From Suillus spraguei (lineage: Eukaryota; Basidiomycota; Agaricomycetes; Boletales; Suillaceae): DNA of 64,000 nt. The DNA lies in NCBI GenBank assembly GCA_016800925.1, contig JABCPU010000045.1, positions 208,448 to 272,447 of the forward strand, read 5' to 3'. Within the stretch, counting starts at the first letter, position 1, and every line of letters begins with the position of its first letter. The notes under the pieces were generated by a model that did not search any database, was not told where the DNA came from, and saw only the letters and a program-made list of their open reading frames with translations. Shown one piece after another: positions 45,525 through 58,939 of this stretch. Made by a program: the position numbers and the translations under genes.

Positions 45525-47188
45525 TAAGTGTCCGTTCTTGTATTTTATTTTATTTTCCATGGCCCATCGGGAAATTGACATTTGTATGCGCATGCTGGAC
45601 ACTTCCCGTCATTTATGCCCCGCTCTGGCAGTTTCCGTCCGTTTCTTTAATCCTCTCGGGTAAAAATGATCGAAGACATTCTGTCCTATTGATTCTGTTA
45701 ATTTTCCTTTAGCTTCTTTGTTTTCATTACGACTCAAAATATAGTCGTGCAGTATTGTTGTGGTAAAATCGGAGGCCATGTTTGAAAACCACACGCCACT
45801 TATCGTTCGGGGTACATCGAAGGATGACACTGATCGTGTCATTGCGCGCGTATCAAATACGGCATCATAAATTCACGCCAGGGTTGCTGGAAGTACCCAC
45901 CATCTATTTTACCAGGTTCGCGCCCTCTCGAGGGCTCTTGGCATTGATCCCCGGCGGCCAGTGAGACCCACGGCAAGTTATGTTATGTCGTATCCGCTTC
46001 GTCTAATTTTTAAGCGAAGGATGGGAGAAAGTGTATGTATATTCTTTGGGTGTATCCCTATTCATTTGTTTTGGAAATATCATTGATCTTCCCCCTTTCC
46101 ATTCTCGATAGCTGTGCAATAAATATTACCAATAAGGAACGTACATGAAAGTTAAAGTGACGCCACCACCGTTCCTGCACTTACATCAAGTTCCTGAAGA
46201 CGGTCCTCAAATGGGATAAACGGGGGCGATGCGTAGCCATCTCAACGAGGCGGTGGCCGCTTTCAGGAGTTCACCCCTCACGTGCGCATCCCGCCTAAAG
46301 TGATAAAGTTAAAGCGCCCCGCGCCGTAACAAAGGGGTCCATAGGTGCGCAAATGATGATCTGGACCCTCCGCACTGTCGCCCCATTCTCACCAGTGTAC
46401 CGCGAACGTGTCGTACATATGAGGAGCCCGGTCCTTTTCCGGTTAGCTCGCTTAGGTCATGATGATCGCGGCGATGAGTCGACTCCAGCGGGCCAAGGTT
46501 TGCGGATTGATCCACGGCACATTCTGCAAGCTGTCGGAACGTATTTTCCTGAGCAGGTAAAATGAACTTGGTCTTCTGAGTTGGCCAATCACTGCTCTAG
46601 GCATGATGATCCCGTTCCAACTTAATCGCACACTGCCGCATTAAGCGGCCCGAAACTTATCCGGAAAGGGGAAATCACACATCCCGAAGGTGTTAAAATC
46701 AAATGATAATGGCGGTCAAGCTGGTTTCTTGAAATCTCGCCAAGTTCGGCAATGTAGGTAACAGTTTGATTACTACGGGACTTCGCAGTACCCAGATTTT
46801 CAAAAGGGAGATCCGGGCCCAGGATAAGAAGCAGCCCATTGAAAGATAGAACCCCAGAACACAGGAATCAGATCGGCTGCAAGCGGTAGACACGAGGTGT
46901 AGACCGCAGAATCATGTGCAGCACCGCAGTGGGAGAAATATATCACAACGGACTGCGCCCGAACCCGGTGACCAGAAATCTCTCTTTTATTGGGATGTGC
47001 AATTTTAGTTGCCAACGAGGAACACTTGGCAGAGGCTGGCGTGTGTGGTCTCAAGAAGTTGATACGAATAGTACAAGTGATTAGGTGCTTTAGGTAGTCA
47101 GTATAATAATATTGTTACACGAACGGTGTTTTTCGAAAAAACAAAGATATCCGTATAGGATTCAGTGTTGTTACGAGTCGCGTCGTGG
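45525..47188. other. Gene-poor stretch
   Basis: No gene is supported. Short ORFs (45609-45842 minus, 45782-45964 plus, 46353-46565 plus, 46800-47054 minus) lack motifs and conflict with each other. The right end is the 3' flank of the homeodomain gene. Some further P450-derived sequence could remain just right of 45524 but was not recognised. Confidence 0.4.
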
Positions 47189-49641
47189 TCACTGTGGAGC
47201 TGAATAGGTAGGCCCAGCATTTACAGACGGATGCAACGGTCCTTCGCTATAATAGGAATGCGACTGCGAGTCCACCGAATGGGTGGGCAACCTTGGCGAG
47301 TTCTGGGATGGGCTTGAAATAAAGCCAGGTGACAATGACGAGTGGTGATGCTGTGCAGAATACAACGAGGATTGATTGTGCATGTTGTGAGATCCAAAAG
47401 GGTTGGATGGAAGGGAGGGAGGCGCGGACATCGGAACGCCCGATGGCAGATAGCCGGACTGCCCTTCAGTCCCAGAATGATGGTTATGACCTAGATTGTA
47501 CGTGGACAGCCCAAGTCTATTCTGGGAGTAATCTAGACTGCCGCCGCCGCCGCCACCACCACCATTGTAGTGAGCTGGGCGTGCGAGAAGTTGTCGGCCA
47601 CTTCCGCCGAACTCGGCAGACGCTGAGTTCTGTTGACCGTGACCCCCCTGCAGCGACTGAAAAGACATGGGGTGATACAACTGCAGACTTTCTGCAGGCA
47701 GTGAAGCACGACGCGCAACAGGATCTAAGAGAGAGGAAGCGGGAACGGCGCGAGTGGAAGACGGATATGGGGCAGAGGTGGTAGGTCCCTGCGCTGCTCG
47801 GTGGGCAGGAGCTAAAATCCTGCGACGAGCCTGAGGTTGTGTTCATTAATTAAATGACGATGAAGGAAAGCAAAAAAAAAATACGAACATTAATCATCCA
47901 ATTGGACACTTGGCTCATGCTCAAACCAGTGGCATGGCAAAGCTGCTTTTTCTCCTCCTCACTTGGGTATGGATGATCTGAGTGACGATGCAACCAGGCC
48001 TTCAGATAATCGGTCGTCTCCTTTGGTAACTTGCCCCTCTTACGCATGGGGCGTTCAGCTAATGTAGATGAAGGAGCAGATGGAGGGGAGCGAGATGTAG
48101 GAGAGGAGGTTGTTGTCGGTGCTTGTGCAGCGGAGGGTACAGGGCTGTTCGTCGCGTTTAATGACGGACTGTTTGAGGAAAAGGCATAATCTTGATTGGC
48201 AAAATTCCAATCATCCTTAGGTTGAGCTGAGGAAGGGTAAAGTCTACGATCCTGTTGAGGAGGAAGACGAGGAGTAGCAGAAAACATCTGGGGAGTTGTG
48301 CTAAAGGAGGAGTGTCTGACGCTGTCGTCGTACTTGTTGAGGGTACTTGGTAACTGGCCTGTGGAGCTTGGACGAACAATACCAGAGGGAGAGTCGTTCC
48401 AACTATCGGATTCTATGTATCCTGAAGGAGAGACGCCCTGAGGTTTGATATCAGGGGTGAGAGGCGATGTGAAGTTGGAAGAGGTAAAATGGGAACTGGA
48501 GGTAGTTGTACTGGAAAGGGCTGTATTATATGAGGAAGAGTCTCCGTAGGAGTAGTTGAGATGTGTATCGGCAGTTAAGCGAGGACGGGTGGAAGATTTA
48601 TCTTGAAAGTCAGAGGTATCGGCAGAAGGTGGGAAATGGTATGAGCCGAGATTAGAAGACGCGTGCGATGCGCGACGGAGATGAGTAGGAGGGTATGGAG
48701 CGGAACGATAGCGAGGGTTAGATTCTTGTGAAAGAGCTGGTAAGGAGGCTCGACGAAAGGGATCCTCAAAGGTAGAAAATATAGAAGGTAATTGTACCTT
48801 TGAATTGTCGAGGGGAGTGTCTAGTTGTTTGTCGTCTTGTTGAGGGCTATGATGAGCAGAATCAAAGTGCCAAGAAGGGAGTTCTGAGGAGAAAGAAGGA
48901 CGGGTTCTAAGGGGTTGTGGGGAGCTAGAGGGAGACAAGGGACGCTTTTCAGGGCGAGAGGCTACACTGCTCTCTGTCTCAGCCGAGACGGTAGAGCTTG
49001 ACATTCGACGAGTAGGATAATCAAAGGCCGAGTCTGTGGGACTAAAAGTAAATATAATAAACGAGACAAGTCAGATATGGGGATCGGGACAAGGCACGAA
49101 AGACCCACACGATAGCCGGGGAGGCACAGTTTGATAAATCGTCCGAGAAGGGAACAGGGTCGATTTTTGGATCAAGTCTGTAGGTTGGGTGGGGGTCAAC
49201 TGTGTAGCTCTTTGATGTGATGGGATGAGGAAAGAAAGATTGTAAAACAATATTTTGACAAGACATGATCTTGACATATGACAGTCGGATTATGAAATCC
49301 GATTGTGACAGGAATTTTTATATATATATAAAAAAAAAGAAAATACTCACTGTAAAGATAATTGTAACTGAGCGACGTTGTAAGAGCTGATAGCAAGGGG
49401 AGAATTTGACTTTTGCTCAATCATTTGAAAAGAGGTGGGGAATTGTAGCTTTGATGGACGGGATTTTAAGAGGGAAAGGGAATCCGAGTCGGGAAAGAAT
49501 AAGGAAAGAAAGAAAAATGAAATTATTAAGCTGGAATAAGCTATGAAAAAAAACCGATACACCTTGGTAGATCGAGGCACCCCCCTCATGGGAAAGAACC
49601 CTTTCCTCCACAGAAGCCGTTAACCGGTCATATCCCGACAT
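47189..49641 (-). CDS. TALE/KN-type homeodomain transcription factor
   Basis: Nuclear DNA-binding regulator. The start at 49641 gives MSGYDRLTASVEERVLSHEG; two short exons (IEQKSNSPLAISSYNVAQL near 49430-49350, then TDSAFDYPTRRMSSS) follow. A long Ser/Pro-rich disordered region is encoded by 49000-48080. The homeodomain is KRGKLPKETTDYLKAWLHRH, then HPYPSEEEKKQLCHATGLS, then MSQVSNWMIN (about 48045-47895). An intron carrying a poly-T tract joins this to ARRRILAPAHRAA at about 47820. The three-residue loop extension and PYPSEEEK-TGLS-QVxNWxINARRR signature is that of KN/TALE homeoboxes. The tail has an 8-Gly run (about 47540-47565), His-rich NHHSG and HHHSSLSPG, and many Ser/Tyr residues, suggesting an activation region. 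Related basidiomycete homeobox genes (such as Schizophyllum hom1/hom2) control fruiting, but orthology was not tested. Confidence 0.85.
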
Positions 49642-50832
49642 CAGCGCGTCATCACTTCCCTTTCATTCTAGATGCTAAGGCGCGGCGAAGAATGAATGCT
49701 TATCGGTAGCGAATAGCATCTACTTTGGTAAATCACGCCAGCGGCCCTTTGCCCGAGCGTCTAGTGATACTACTAGGCATCGGTGATTCAAGTTTGCACG
49801 CACCCCTACTTATTTGATTTTAATTTTATATCTGTCGTGGAAATTGAGATGTATTCTGTCGTCGGGGTAAAAAAAGGAATGGGCTGTGCAACCCTCAATT
49901 AATCAACCCAACAAGTTGACCCCAATTAGAATACCTTCTTTTTCATTGCCTTGGATGAAATTGATTTTTTTTGCCCACAGCGCGCTAGCGAGAGCGTAAG
50001 ACCCAACTCCTCCTCGGTCCCGTTCGATCTAGTTATTCAGATTCAAACTATTAGATCTCACGTTGCTGTCGTCCGTATTCTCATCCTGTCATTCTCTCTT
50101 TAACCTTGTTCTCGACATCATATCGTAAACTTACATGAAATGCGGTACTCCCGTAGGGACTCCCACTCACTCTCGTTATAATCCTTACTTGCTTCGCAAC
50201 CCGTATCATACCCCTCCTATCAAATTTGTATCATAGATACTCAATCCTGTATAACTCCCCACCACCACCACATATAGTTATATTGTTCATTCTCTATATA
50301 CGCCTCGAGGGCCCAAGTTTCAGATCCTGAGCGCTATACCACCTCCTTCAGGTACACATCTTTGGTGCGCGGACTTCATTTCTCCCCTTAGGCCGTTCTA
50401 ATAGGGTTCACTTACGTTTCTTTGCACCGCCAACGGTCGGCGGCCTTCCACAATTGGTATCATCTCGTGTCCATATTTCCGATAGCGGCCTTCCGTATCG
50501 ATCGTCACAACTAGTCAACCCGCATCGCATTCCCCCAAGACCATAACAAAACCTAAAAATCAATCATCGCCCCCTCACTTTGTATCTACCCCCACTAAGC
50601 TTCGGGATCGACAACTCACTTTCTGTCTCAGATTAATACAAATAAGTTTCGAACTTGCCTCAAATTATGCTGACGAAATTTCATCATTGCTTCTAAAATC
50701 AGTGTACATGGCCCGTTCCATTCACGTAAAATATGCCACTTACTTCATGCAAAGATTATGATAGATTATGATCTACAAACACCGCAAATACTACACAAAG
50801 CAAACATCCCAAATCTATCACCAGTAGAGGAA
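49642..50832. other. Long upstream region of the homeodomain gene
   Basis: About 1.2 kb without ORFs. It separates the homeodomain gene start (leftward) from the Nud1-like gene's 3' end. It is AT-rich near 49780-49990, with T-tracts, and strongly pyrimidine-rich on the plus strand from 50000 to 50620. Long non-coding leaders are common for developmental regulators. A 5' UTR intron or a non-coding transcript could be here, but nothing specific can be shown. Confidence 0.45.
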
Positions 50833-53800
50833 TCACTTGGTGCCACCAGCACCGATTATCACTGTCGTCCCTGACTTCCCCTTGCCCCCCTTAATTTTAC
50901 TCTTCGTCATCATACCCTGTAGCAGTTGGTCAGCCTTTTTCCGTTCCTTCTCCGAAACCTCGACCCCATCTAGCATCCCTATCCGGGGACATGCGCGCAT
51001 GATTAGCCCTCGATACGCAAGGCGGCCGACATATGTATCATCCGGGAGGTCCCGGCGGAACTTCGAGTCCAGTTCTTGCCATCCATATTCCGTACTTCCC
51101 TTCTCACCCCTGCCATCACCGTCCTCCCCGTCGCTAATCCCTTTTCTCTCGCATGGTTGTAATGCCACTGGTATGTCTTTTACTAGAAGTGGGAGATACC
51201 ACCCAAGCGTACAGGGGTTCATCCTGCGTAACCATATCAGCCTTCGGGTCACCTAAATCGTGAATACAGGGTCGATGTTCTCACCTAAAATCAAGCATTT
51301 CCGCATCAGGCATACACTGAAATACGCGGATCAGCTGCTTGGTCCCTTTCAACCGAGAACCAATCATAGTGAGCTTCCTAAGTCTGGTAAGCCCCTCCAG
51401 GGGGAGAGCATCACTCAAAAAGTTGTAGTTGAGGTTTAGAACCCTCAGGTTTGGTGTTAGACGCGCCAGGTCCTGTGGGAGAGAGGTCAGCCGGCAAGCG
51501 GCTACCTCAAGGTACAGTAAATTGTAACAGGGCTCCTCGATAAATTCGCTCTTGAGTTTGTTACCTAGAAAACAGATTTGAACCCTGCCTCAAGTGACCC
51601 AAGTTTTGCTATACGGACCGGATAGGTATAGCCGCTTTACATCGCGGAACTGGCGGGTCGAAAGATAGCTGCAGATTACACCACCATCGCCATCAAGGGA
51701 ACAGGTACAGTATAATGAAGGCTTCCGTTAATGACGTTACTCCAAACACCGAAATGCTATGCACTCACAAACCGCAAGAAGTTTGATTTCGCATGCTAAG
51801 ATTCTCTAGCTTACAAAGACGTTCCGCTTTTACGAGAGTGTCGAGAGAATTATTGTCCAAGTACAGCGTGCGCAAGTTTGGGAATGGTGCGACGTTCAGG
51901 CGCTTCAGTCGGTTGCCGCTAGCTCGAAGGATGCGCAATCTTGGCATTATGCCACCTGGCTCAATATTGTCCACTGTATTATTGTCTTCAGGAACCTGTG
52001 CTCGTTATCCAGGGCCCCGCGCAATATGGAGTTAAGGTTACGCACCAATATTGAGCGCAATTAATGCAGGTAGGCTTGATGCCAAGTTGGAGATACTGCA
52101 AATACAGTTCCCGCTCAGGTTTAGCATCTCCAAGCGCGGCCTGTATACATTTTTGTTGGTCACTAGGGAGTAAAAAATAGGAGGCCTGGAAAGATTGATC
52201 GTACCATCGAAATTTGGCAAAGTCAGCTGTTTGAATTTGGTTGCCTTGTAGACTAAGCTTGGTCAGCCCATCCAATTTCTGAAGGCCATCAACGCTAGTA
52301 ATACGATTGCTGTCAGCTCGTAGCTCCCTCAAGTGTCGAAGACATTGCAGTTCTGGAGGAACATATTTTCTTGTCAGCTCACTTTTCTTTGACACGATCC
52401 TCGGTACTCACGTGTCAAAGAGTCGATGTCATTGTGACTTATGTCGAGGCTTTCAATGTTTTGCAAGTGATTAAATGAAGTGACACCTGTCAATCTTCAG
52501 AGGGCGGATGTCAGTGGAAGTAACTTGAATTAACAAAAAGCCTACAAATTGTGAGCAACAGAAAGTGTCCGCACAGAATCGGGAATGCCGCTCAGCCATG
52601 ACAGCTGGTTGTGATTTCTAATTGCAAGGCGTCAACAGCTGTCGGCATTTGCTTCCGCAGCCATCATGAGAAGTAACTTACAATACTAGAGAGTCCAGCT
52701 TCGGTAGAAACTCCTTCAGTCGAGTCACACCATCCAACGACTTGCGAGAAAGGTCAATACTGTGAAGTTCGTCCCAGTGTGGCTCAAATGACTGGACATC
52801 AGTGATCACTTGCACGAGTCGGTCATGCACCAAGCCAAAGGAGCACTCTGTCAAGAAAGTAGCATTTGCCTTCTGAGCCTTCCCACTCGAACGACCCTTT
52901 TGTGATATCGAGAAAACACGACGGGTCGCTCCAGTGCAATCGGCAACGATCATTCGACTACTCGGCCTAGAAGCAAAGGGCTGAAGTTCTTCTGTCGGTG
53001 GACGGCCCGAACATGACGACTTCGTGGGGGAAACATTATCGAAACCTGCCATAGCATCAACACTGGGTCATGCACTTGCGGTATGATGTCAACTCACCAG
53101 GACTTTCTAGGTTCTGCATCATCTCCGCTATGCGTCTGGACCTTGCCGAGGGAATGAATAGCCCCTGTGCAGGGTCATGCTCTGAAATGCTCGTAGCATG
53201 GCTACCCACATCGTCATCGCTCTCGTGGCCTTTTGGTTTCAGGCCCCGTATAGGTCCGTCCCTCTTTCCATCAGAAAAACTTACGGAACGGCGGTGGCCA
53301 AGTCGTTGGGCTGGCGTACGGTACCGATCGCGGCTCGGATCCTTCAGAGCTGACACAGGAGTGACACTCCTACTCTTCAGGGCCGAGCGGGGCATTGGAG
53401 TGATAAGCGATAATGACTGACGTTGTGGCACAACTGGAGTAACAACTACCGCAGTAGAGTTCGAAGCGGGCCGGACGGGTGAAGGAGCTTGCTGTTCAGG
53501 CGAGAATTCATCTTCCGACTCAAAGACTGCAGCAGTGTCCTCGCCTTCACCCCTAAGCGCAGCCCCATGGTGATCGTCTGATTCGGAATCGCTTGTCTGT
53601 ACTTCTTCATCTCCTTCCGAACTGGAATTGTCAGATGGCACAACGCGAATAGCTGTGACCGATGGCCCATCGAAGGAAAAGGACGTTAAATCAACTTCTT
53701 CCTGATCATTTAGCTCTACCTCCTCTTCTACCTCCTCGACGCGACTCATCTCCACTTCAACCTGCTCTCCTCCAGCTTCAGGAATATTACCTCCAAGATC

Positions 53801-55800
53801 TATGTGCGCACTGCCATTCGCATCCCTGGAGTCATCTTCCTTCAGGCTCTCGATGTCTTTGAATGGATCCTCGCTATCTCCATCTGTGCCAGCGCAAGTT
53901 GTTTGATCGCGCTGGTCCTCCGCATCTGAAGGCGTACGAGTAGCAACCCTCACCCACTTCATGAGATCCTTGTCGTAGACCATACGGCCCACCCTTTGTG
54001 GGAGAGCTGGTACATCCGATGGCGCGATGTGGGTGATTTGAACTGGACCAGGATGTTTTACGAACGAAGGTGCACTACTTGTTGTGGTTATGGTTCCAGA
54101 AGCTGTGCTAGAGGACACCATCCTGTTAAGATCCTCATTGGGGCCAGAGGAGGTCGAGGTCGAGGGATACGATAGAGGGATCTGTGCAGGAAGATGTATC
54201 ATAGACTGCTGACTTGTTGAAGAAGTTATCCGAATGTGTGGGACGTTACTGAGGCCTGCACTGGATGTGGCAGACACAGATGTAATTGGCTGCTGCCAGG
54301 GTACGTCAATAGACATATTAGACATTTCATGCTCCAAGGTTCGGTCAGCATCCTCGATGATGCTGTTGCGCGGCACTTTCCGGGGACTGCGATAGCTCCT
54401 GGAGGAAGATGACAGCCTGCGGGGTGACCCGAACTTATTGGCTTTCTTCTTGCCAACATTGACTTGAGATACAGACAACGCACTGTCGCACGAGCGTTCG
54501 ATATGCGAAACGTCGTCCGGGTGAGTGGGATGGGATATGTCGGTGGAGCCCGAGAAAATACGTTTAGAACCTCGAATATCGTTTTTGATTTGCTGCATCA
54601 GAGTTGCTGCTTGATGGCGATATGCCAGAGATGAGTGATTGCTAGGAACAGTTACAGCTGTCGATGAACTCATTGTAGCCGCGCTGCGATCATCAGGAAC
54701 ACGAAGGACAGAGATACCAATTCCTATGCAAATGTTTACGATTAATATGTACATACGCCCATGATTTACATACCTGGTGAAGGCTTGGGCTGCGCGTTAA
54801 GAGCTTCAGCTCTGTTGTTTGCTTGACTTTCCGGGGACTGCGGACCTGCCGTAGTAGATATTGTAGAAAAATCGCGTGCGGCCTTGATCTGTTGCATGAG
54901 GGAACGAGACTCGCCAACATAGTCTACCCTTGAGACCATTGGCCTCGCGATTGTAGCACCCGCGCCATCGCCTTCACCATAATAGTGGCTTGGAGGGCTA
55001 AGTTTAACCCGTTTAATGCTGCGAATAGGTGTGTCATCTGAGACGGTGGCCTCTTGCACATTGACCAATGCTAAGCGTGGGATGCTCCTGGAAGAACCAT
55101 TGCCTTCTGCGCTTCCACCAGAAGGCGTATTTACTGCTATTGAATCAACCATTGCGGACAAGTGATCACGCGTGAATGTGTCATACTGAAGCTGAAAAAG
55201 GCGTAGACGTGGGTCTGTTATGGGAGGTCGTGCGATGCTATAAACACCCGGCGTGCTTTCTGCCTGAGGCACACTACCATTGGTGCGAGGAACAGTAAAA
55301 GTGAATTTGCATTCCATACTAGATCCGGGAGGCGCAAGTGAATTGAGGGAGGGCACTGCCGTAGGCAGGCCTGGTAGCTCGAGGTCTGTCCGTGAGTCAT
55401 CTGGCGTGTACGCTTGAGATAGGCGAGAGGGAACCGTTGGAGCACACTGAAGTGCAAGTGCAGTTGGCTTCGAAGGAGGTGGTGAAGGAGGCTCGAACAT
55501 TTTCTCGAGTGCTAAAGGACTGAAGAAGTCTTTAATGATGCCCCTCTTAGGTTGTCTGCCTGGTGTCTTTTGCAAGAGGGCCGGAATGGGTATATCCTCG
55601 CGGATTAAGAACGTACCGACTGGTTCAGGTGCTGCTGGAAGTGGCTCAGTGTCCTCTTGAGCTTGACTCGGGGTTCGCAGGTAACCGGGCAACGGAGTTG
55701 TGAAAGAGATGGACTGAGTGCCCATGAACGACACTTCATCTTCGTCTATCCACTCTTCGTCTAAATCGTCCGTCATCCATGCTGGACGAGCTTCTGCCAT
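50833..55800 (-). CDS. Nud1/Cdc11-type LRR scaffold of the septation/mitotic exit network
   Basis: Spindle-pole-body scaffold related to budding-yeast Nud1 and fission-yeast Cdc11. Start at 55800: MAEARPAWMTDDLDEEWIDE, the acidic conserved opening. Exon 1 (to about 54776) has GIIKDFFSPLALEKMFEPPS and RLRLFQLQYDTFTRDHLSA. Exon 2 (about 54739-53098) is long, Ser-rich and acidic, with MVYDKDLMKWVRV, SFDGPSVTAIRV and many S/T-P sites for phosphorylation. From 53052 come SFGLVHDRLVQVITDVQ and the first LRRs (LHSIDLSRKSLDGVTRLKEF). Further LRR exons (LRHLRELRADSNRI, LTKLSLQGNQI, LEMLNLSGNCI, LRTLYLDNNSL) run to about 51400. The C-terminal exon has MNPCTLGWYLPLLVKD, YVGRLAYRGLIMRACPRI and MLDGVEVSEKER, the family's C-cap. 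About 1400-1500 residues, more than ten exons, with intact frames where checked. Confidence 0.85.
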
Positions 55801-56073
55801 GACGCCAAAAGCGAGAGGTTAAACGTTGCAGAGTTGAAACTTACAAGACTCTAGCCGAGTCCTCAGTTCGGGCACGCGGCGTGTTTTTACCACGTGACCG
55901 TTCTCTTTCTTGTTGGTCCGAGTAGATCCTTATTTGGCAATTATTTATCTTCTGCCTATAGGGGATAGTCTGAGATAGTAAGTGACACCTTAGCACAGTT
56001 ATGGAACTAGGAGATGATATTCGCCGTAATTACATACATATTTACGATCAACTTTGCGCATTATGCAGTTCCA

Positions 56074-57034
56074 TCAAGGGCTATCAAGGGTTGCCGAGAA
56101 TCTCAATCGAACGTACATGAGAGCCCAATTCCCCTCTTTGTCCTTCATGTCAACCTCACACATATCTACAACCTCATCTATGATGGTGGCGGCCTCCTGG
56201 TCGCTGAATTCCTTCAGGAACGTCCTGCGCGCGAATAGCTGCAGCCATCCTCGGAGTCCGCCGTCCAGCAGCGGTGTCAGCCTTGGAACCAAACTAATGG
56301 TATTGACGCGGAAACCTGCGCTTTGCAATAGCTATAACAGAAAAAATGTGAGCAGCTGACAGCCATTCCAACACATGACAGACCCCTTGATATTCTTCAA
56401 TTGTTGGGAAGTACCAGGGATCCATTTTGTCGGGCTCGTGACCGCGTCTTTTGACAGCCCGGTGAAGACCGATCCGAACGCCTGCATTTGTCGTCATTAA
56501 AGATGACCCATCCAACAACGCAGATTTACCGATACAATTCATGAACCCGCCCATCTCACACACAAAACGCCCACCGACCTTAAGCAGCCGCTTTGCTCCA
56601 TCCAGAACTCCGCGCGGGTTCTGTTTACACCAATGTAGTACGGCATTGCTAAAGACAGCATCGAAAGAGTTCTCCGTAATACGAGCAGGTAATTGAATGT
56701 TTTGAAGGTCAGACATGTATGCGTGCTTAATCCCATTCACCAAAGCTTTGGAAATCTGTCAAAGACAGTTAGGTGCAAACCATCCACTTCATACAAGCCC
56801 ATGTGATCTCACCATGTCATTGTTATAGTCAATACCAACAGTGAAGCCACTCGCACCAACAGCTTCTTGGATTCGCAAGGTCAGTTCCCCAGTCCCGCAT
56901 CCAAAGTCAACGATTCTTTCGCCAATGGAAGGCTTCAGAAGAGATAAAATGGGTGCAGTGTAGTCAGCAGAATACACAAATGCTGCTGTCTGGTTGTAGT
57001 TCGATGCGGAGTAGTCCGATGTTGACGAAGCCAT
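56074..57034 (-). CDS. SAM-dependent methyltransferase (class I, small)
   Basis: Start at 57034 (MASSTSDYSASNYNQTAAFV). Motif I is RIVDFGCGTGELTLRI (about 56915-56870), with the acidic end of strand 2 at GIDYNNDM. After an intron come YMSDLQNIQL and FDAVFSNAVLHWC (post-motif and motif II, about 56670-56630), LLKVGGRFVCEMGG (motif III), then GVRIGLHRAVKRRG, MDPWYFPTIEEYQ and LLQSAGFRV. The C-terminal exon has LTPLLDGGLRGWLQLFARR and a terminal WALMYVRLRF. The layout and the YFPTIEEYQ..L..AGF phrase match the trans-aconitate-methyltransferase-like group common in fungi. Substrate is unknown. Four exons, intact. Confidence 0.85.
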
Positions 57035-58939
57035 ACCTTCGAGCAGCCGCAGAACTGTAATAATTTTCTGCTGAACTCAGTAACGATTCGAGCTCATCTT
57101 ATCTATGTATCCGAGTCGTGTATCGGGAGTGAACTCGGCCGACTGACGGCCGAACAGAGGGGAACATGGGACCGGTAGTTGAAGGGAAGTCTACTGGCTT
57201 CTCTAACGCACATGACATAGCCCTGCAACTAATTTGAAACACTGATGAGAAAAGCGGACCTAACGGCACACAGTAAATTAGCGATGAGTGTGTGCGAGAT
57301 TTTTCTTTGAGGTGCTTCCGATTGATGTATTCCACGTTGAGTAGATGATCTTCCATCATCATATTGGGATTGTCTATAGGCTAGCGAAGTGAATTATGAT
57401 TAGGTGGGCAATCATTCAAACCGTACGTTTTCGCAATACGGCACCGCGGGGTCGGGGACGTGATACATAGTAGTTTGTGATCCATGCGGGTGACGAACAC
57501 GCCTTGGATACGGATATGCAGCTCGGGCACCTAGCTGATGCACACAAATCTTAAACCAGTCACGATCAGCCTTGGCTTAAGAATCGACGACTTAGGCTTC
57601 AAGCAAGTATATGCTTGTACTTTGCCGAAGTATTCGCTATGTGGAGGTTTGACACGTCACCAAGTTTTCGCGACAAAAGCTCATCTGATGGTATCTCTGT
57701 TGGATAGAATCAAGCATGGCAAAATTGTGGCGGATCCTGGAGCCTGCAGTTGATGATTTATAGCGACAATCTTTTGTACATAGCACACGAGTGACCGAGC
57801 AATTGTGCAAATTGAATTTCGGCGTCACTAGTAGAAGTTCCGTAGAAATCAGAGTGGCTGTGTTTACTTTATGTGTACACCATCATTGATGATACTTCGG
57901 CTTTGGTTTCGTGATTCATTTGCTATTCATTCATACCATGCGGTTGCGACGCGAAATCTGCACCATCGAAATCTTGCCAGCAATAATTATGAGCAGTAAA
58001 TGTGGTCCTCGCCGCGGATCGAGTGAAACTCCTTGTACTCGTGTCACCGTGACGGGAATTGGTTGGAAGATAAGCCAGTATATGAATTCTTGCACACATG
58101 CAGACCTTTTCCGGTATAAATGTTCCAGTTGTCGATCTTCTGTGTGGCGTTTTTAGGTACCGAGTTAACGTAGGTTCCCGGCGGACGATATCGTGGTATC
58201 GGGACTGAGAGCCTACTGGCAATTCTAATTTCTCTCTACCTAGTCGTGCTAACCATACGGATAGAATCTCCTATGTTAATTCAGCCCATATTTAATACTC
58301 ACCGGTTCTGCAGGAAAACAAGGCTGACAGTGCTGACCGGGACCGCCGATTGATTGGTGCCGAGAATCCGTTAATTGTCAAAAGTTCTCTCATAGCCGTT
58401 CACTTCCGACCTATTGCTACAGCGAACCACAGGTCCTGTTATATCCAAATTCTACTGCCGGCGTAAGTAGGCAAGAAGCACATTCTGCCCCATCATAGAT
58501 AAGTAAAACCGCTGTAGTTTTCCACCGCTGTTAGCGTGTTACACCTTCTGGATCCATCATAGTTGATACACGTGATCCTAGATTGTGTTGTTTACCATTC
58601 ATTAGATATGAATCTAGTCATCATGAAGGCTGCAACCCGCTGTCGTATTGGCACTCCAACGACCAAGAAGATACACATCGGAGGATATCATAGTTAAGAA
58701 AGTCAGGTACAGCGGATGTCCTACCTTATGTTGCAACTACAAGTATCGGGATTGCCGGTGGGCCTATGGCAGGATCCGTCAGAGCTCCTACTTATAGATG
58801 CAGTCAGCCAGAACATATATAGTACAATGGAAGGTTTCAGTTATTGAAAATACGTAGTATGAGTTGTCCTACGGTCAGACAGGACATTGACACCAACTTG
58901 CTTCTTGCCCAACTTCTTGCCCAACATACATGATAGCCT
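57035..58939. other. Gene-poor stretch
   Basis: About 1.9 kb with no supported gene. ORFs at 57099-57362 minus, 57538-57753 plus and 57911-58222 on both strands show no motifs or splice logic. No repeats are prominent. It includes the methyltransferase promoter at the left and the 3' flank of the Vip1-like gene at the right. Confidence 0.45.

Noticed and set aside
47189..49641. Homeodomain gene as a mating-type A (HD1/HD2) locus
   Set aside because: A single TALE gene with a long Ser-rich N-terminus and no divergent partner homeodomain gene; neighbours (Nud1-like) are not the usual flanks such as mip1.
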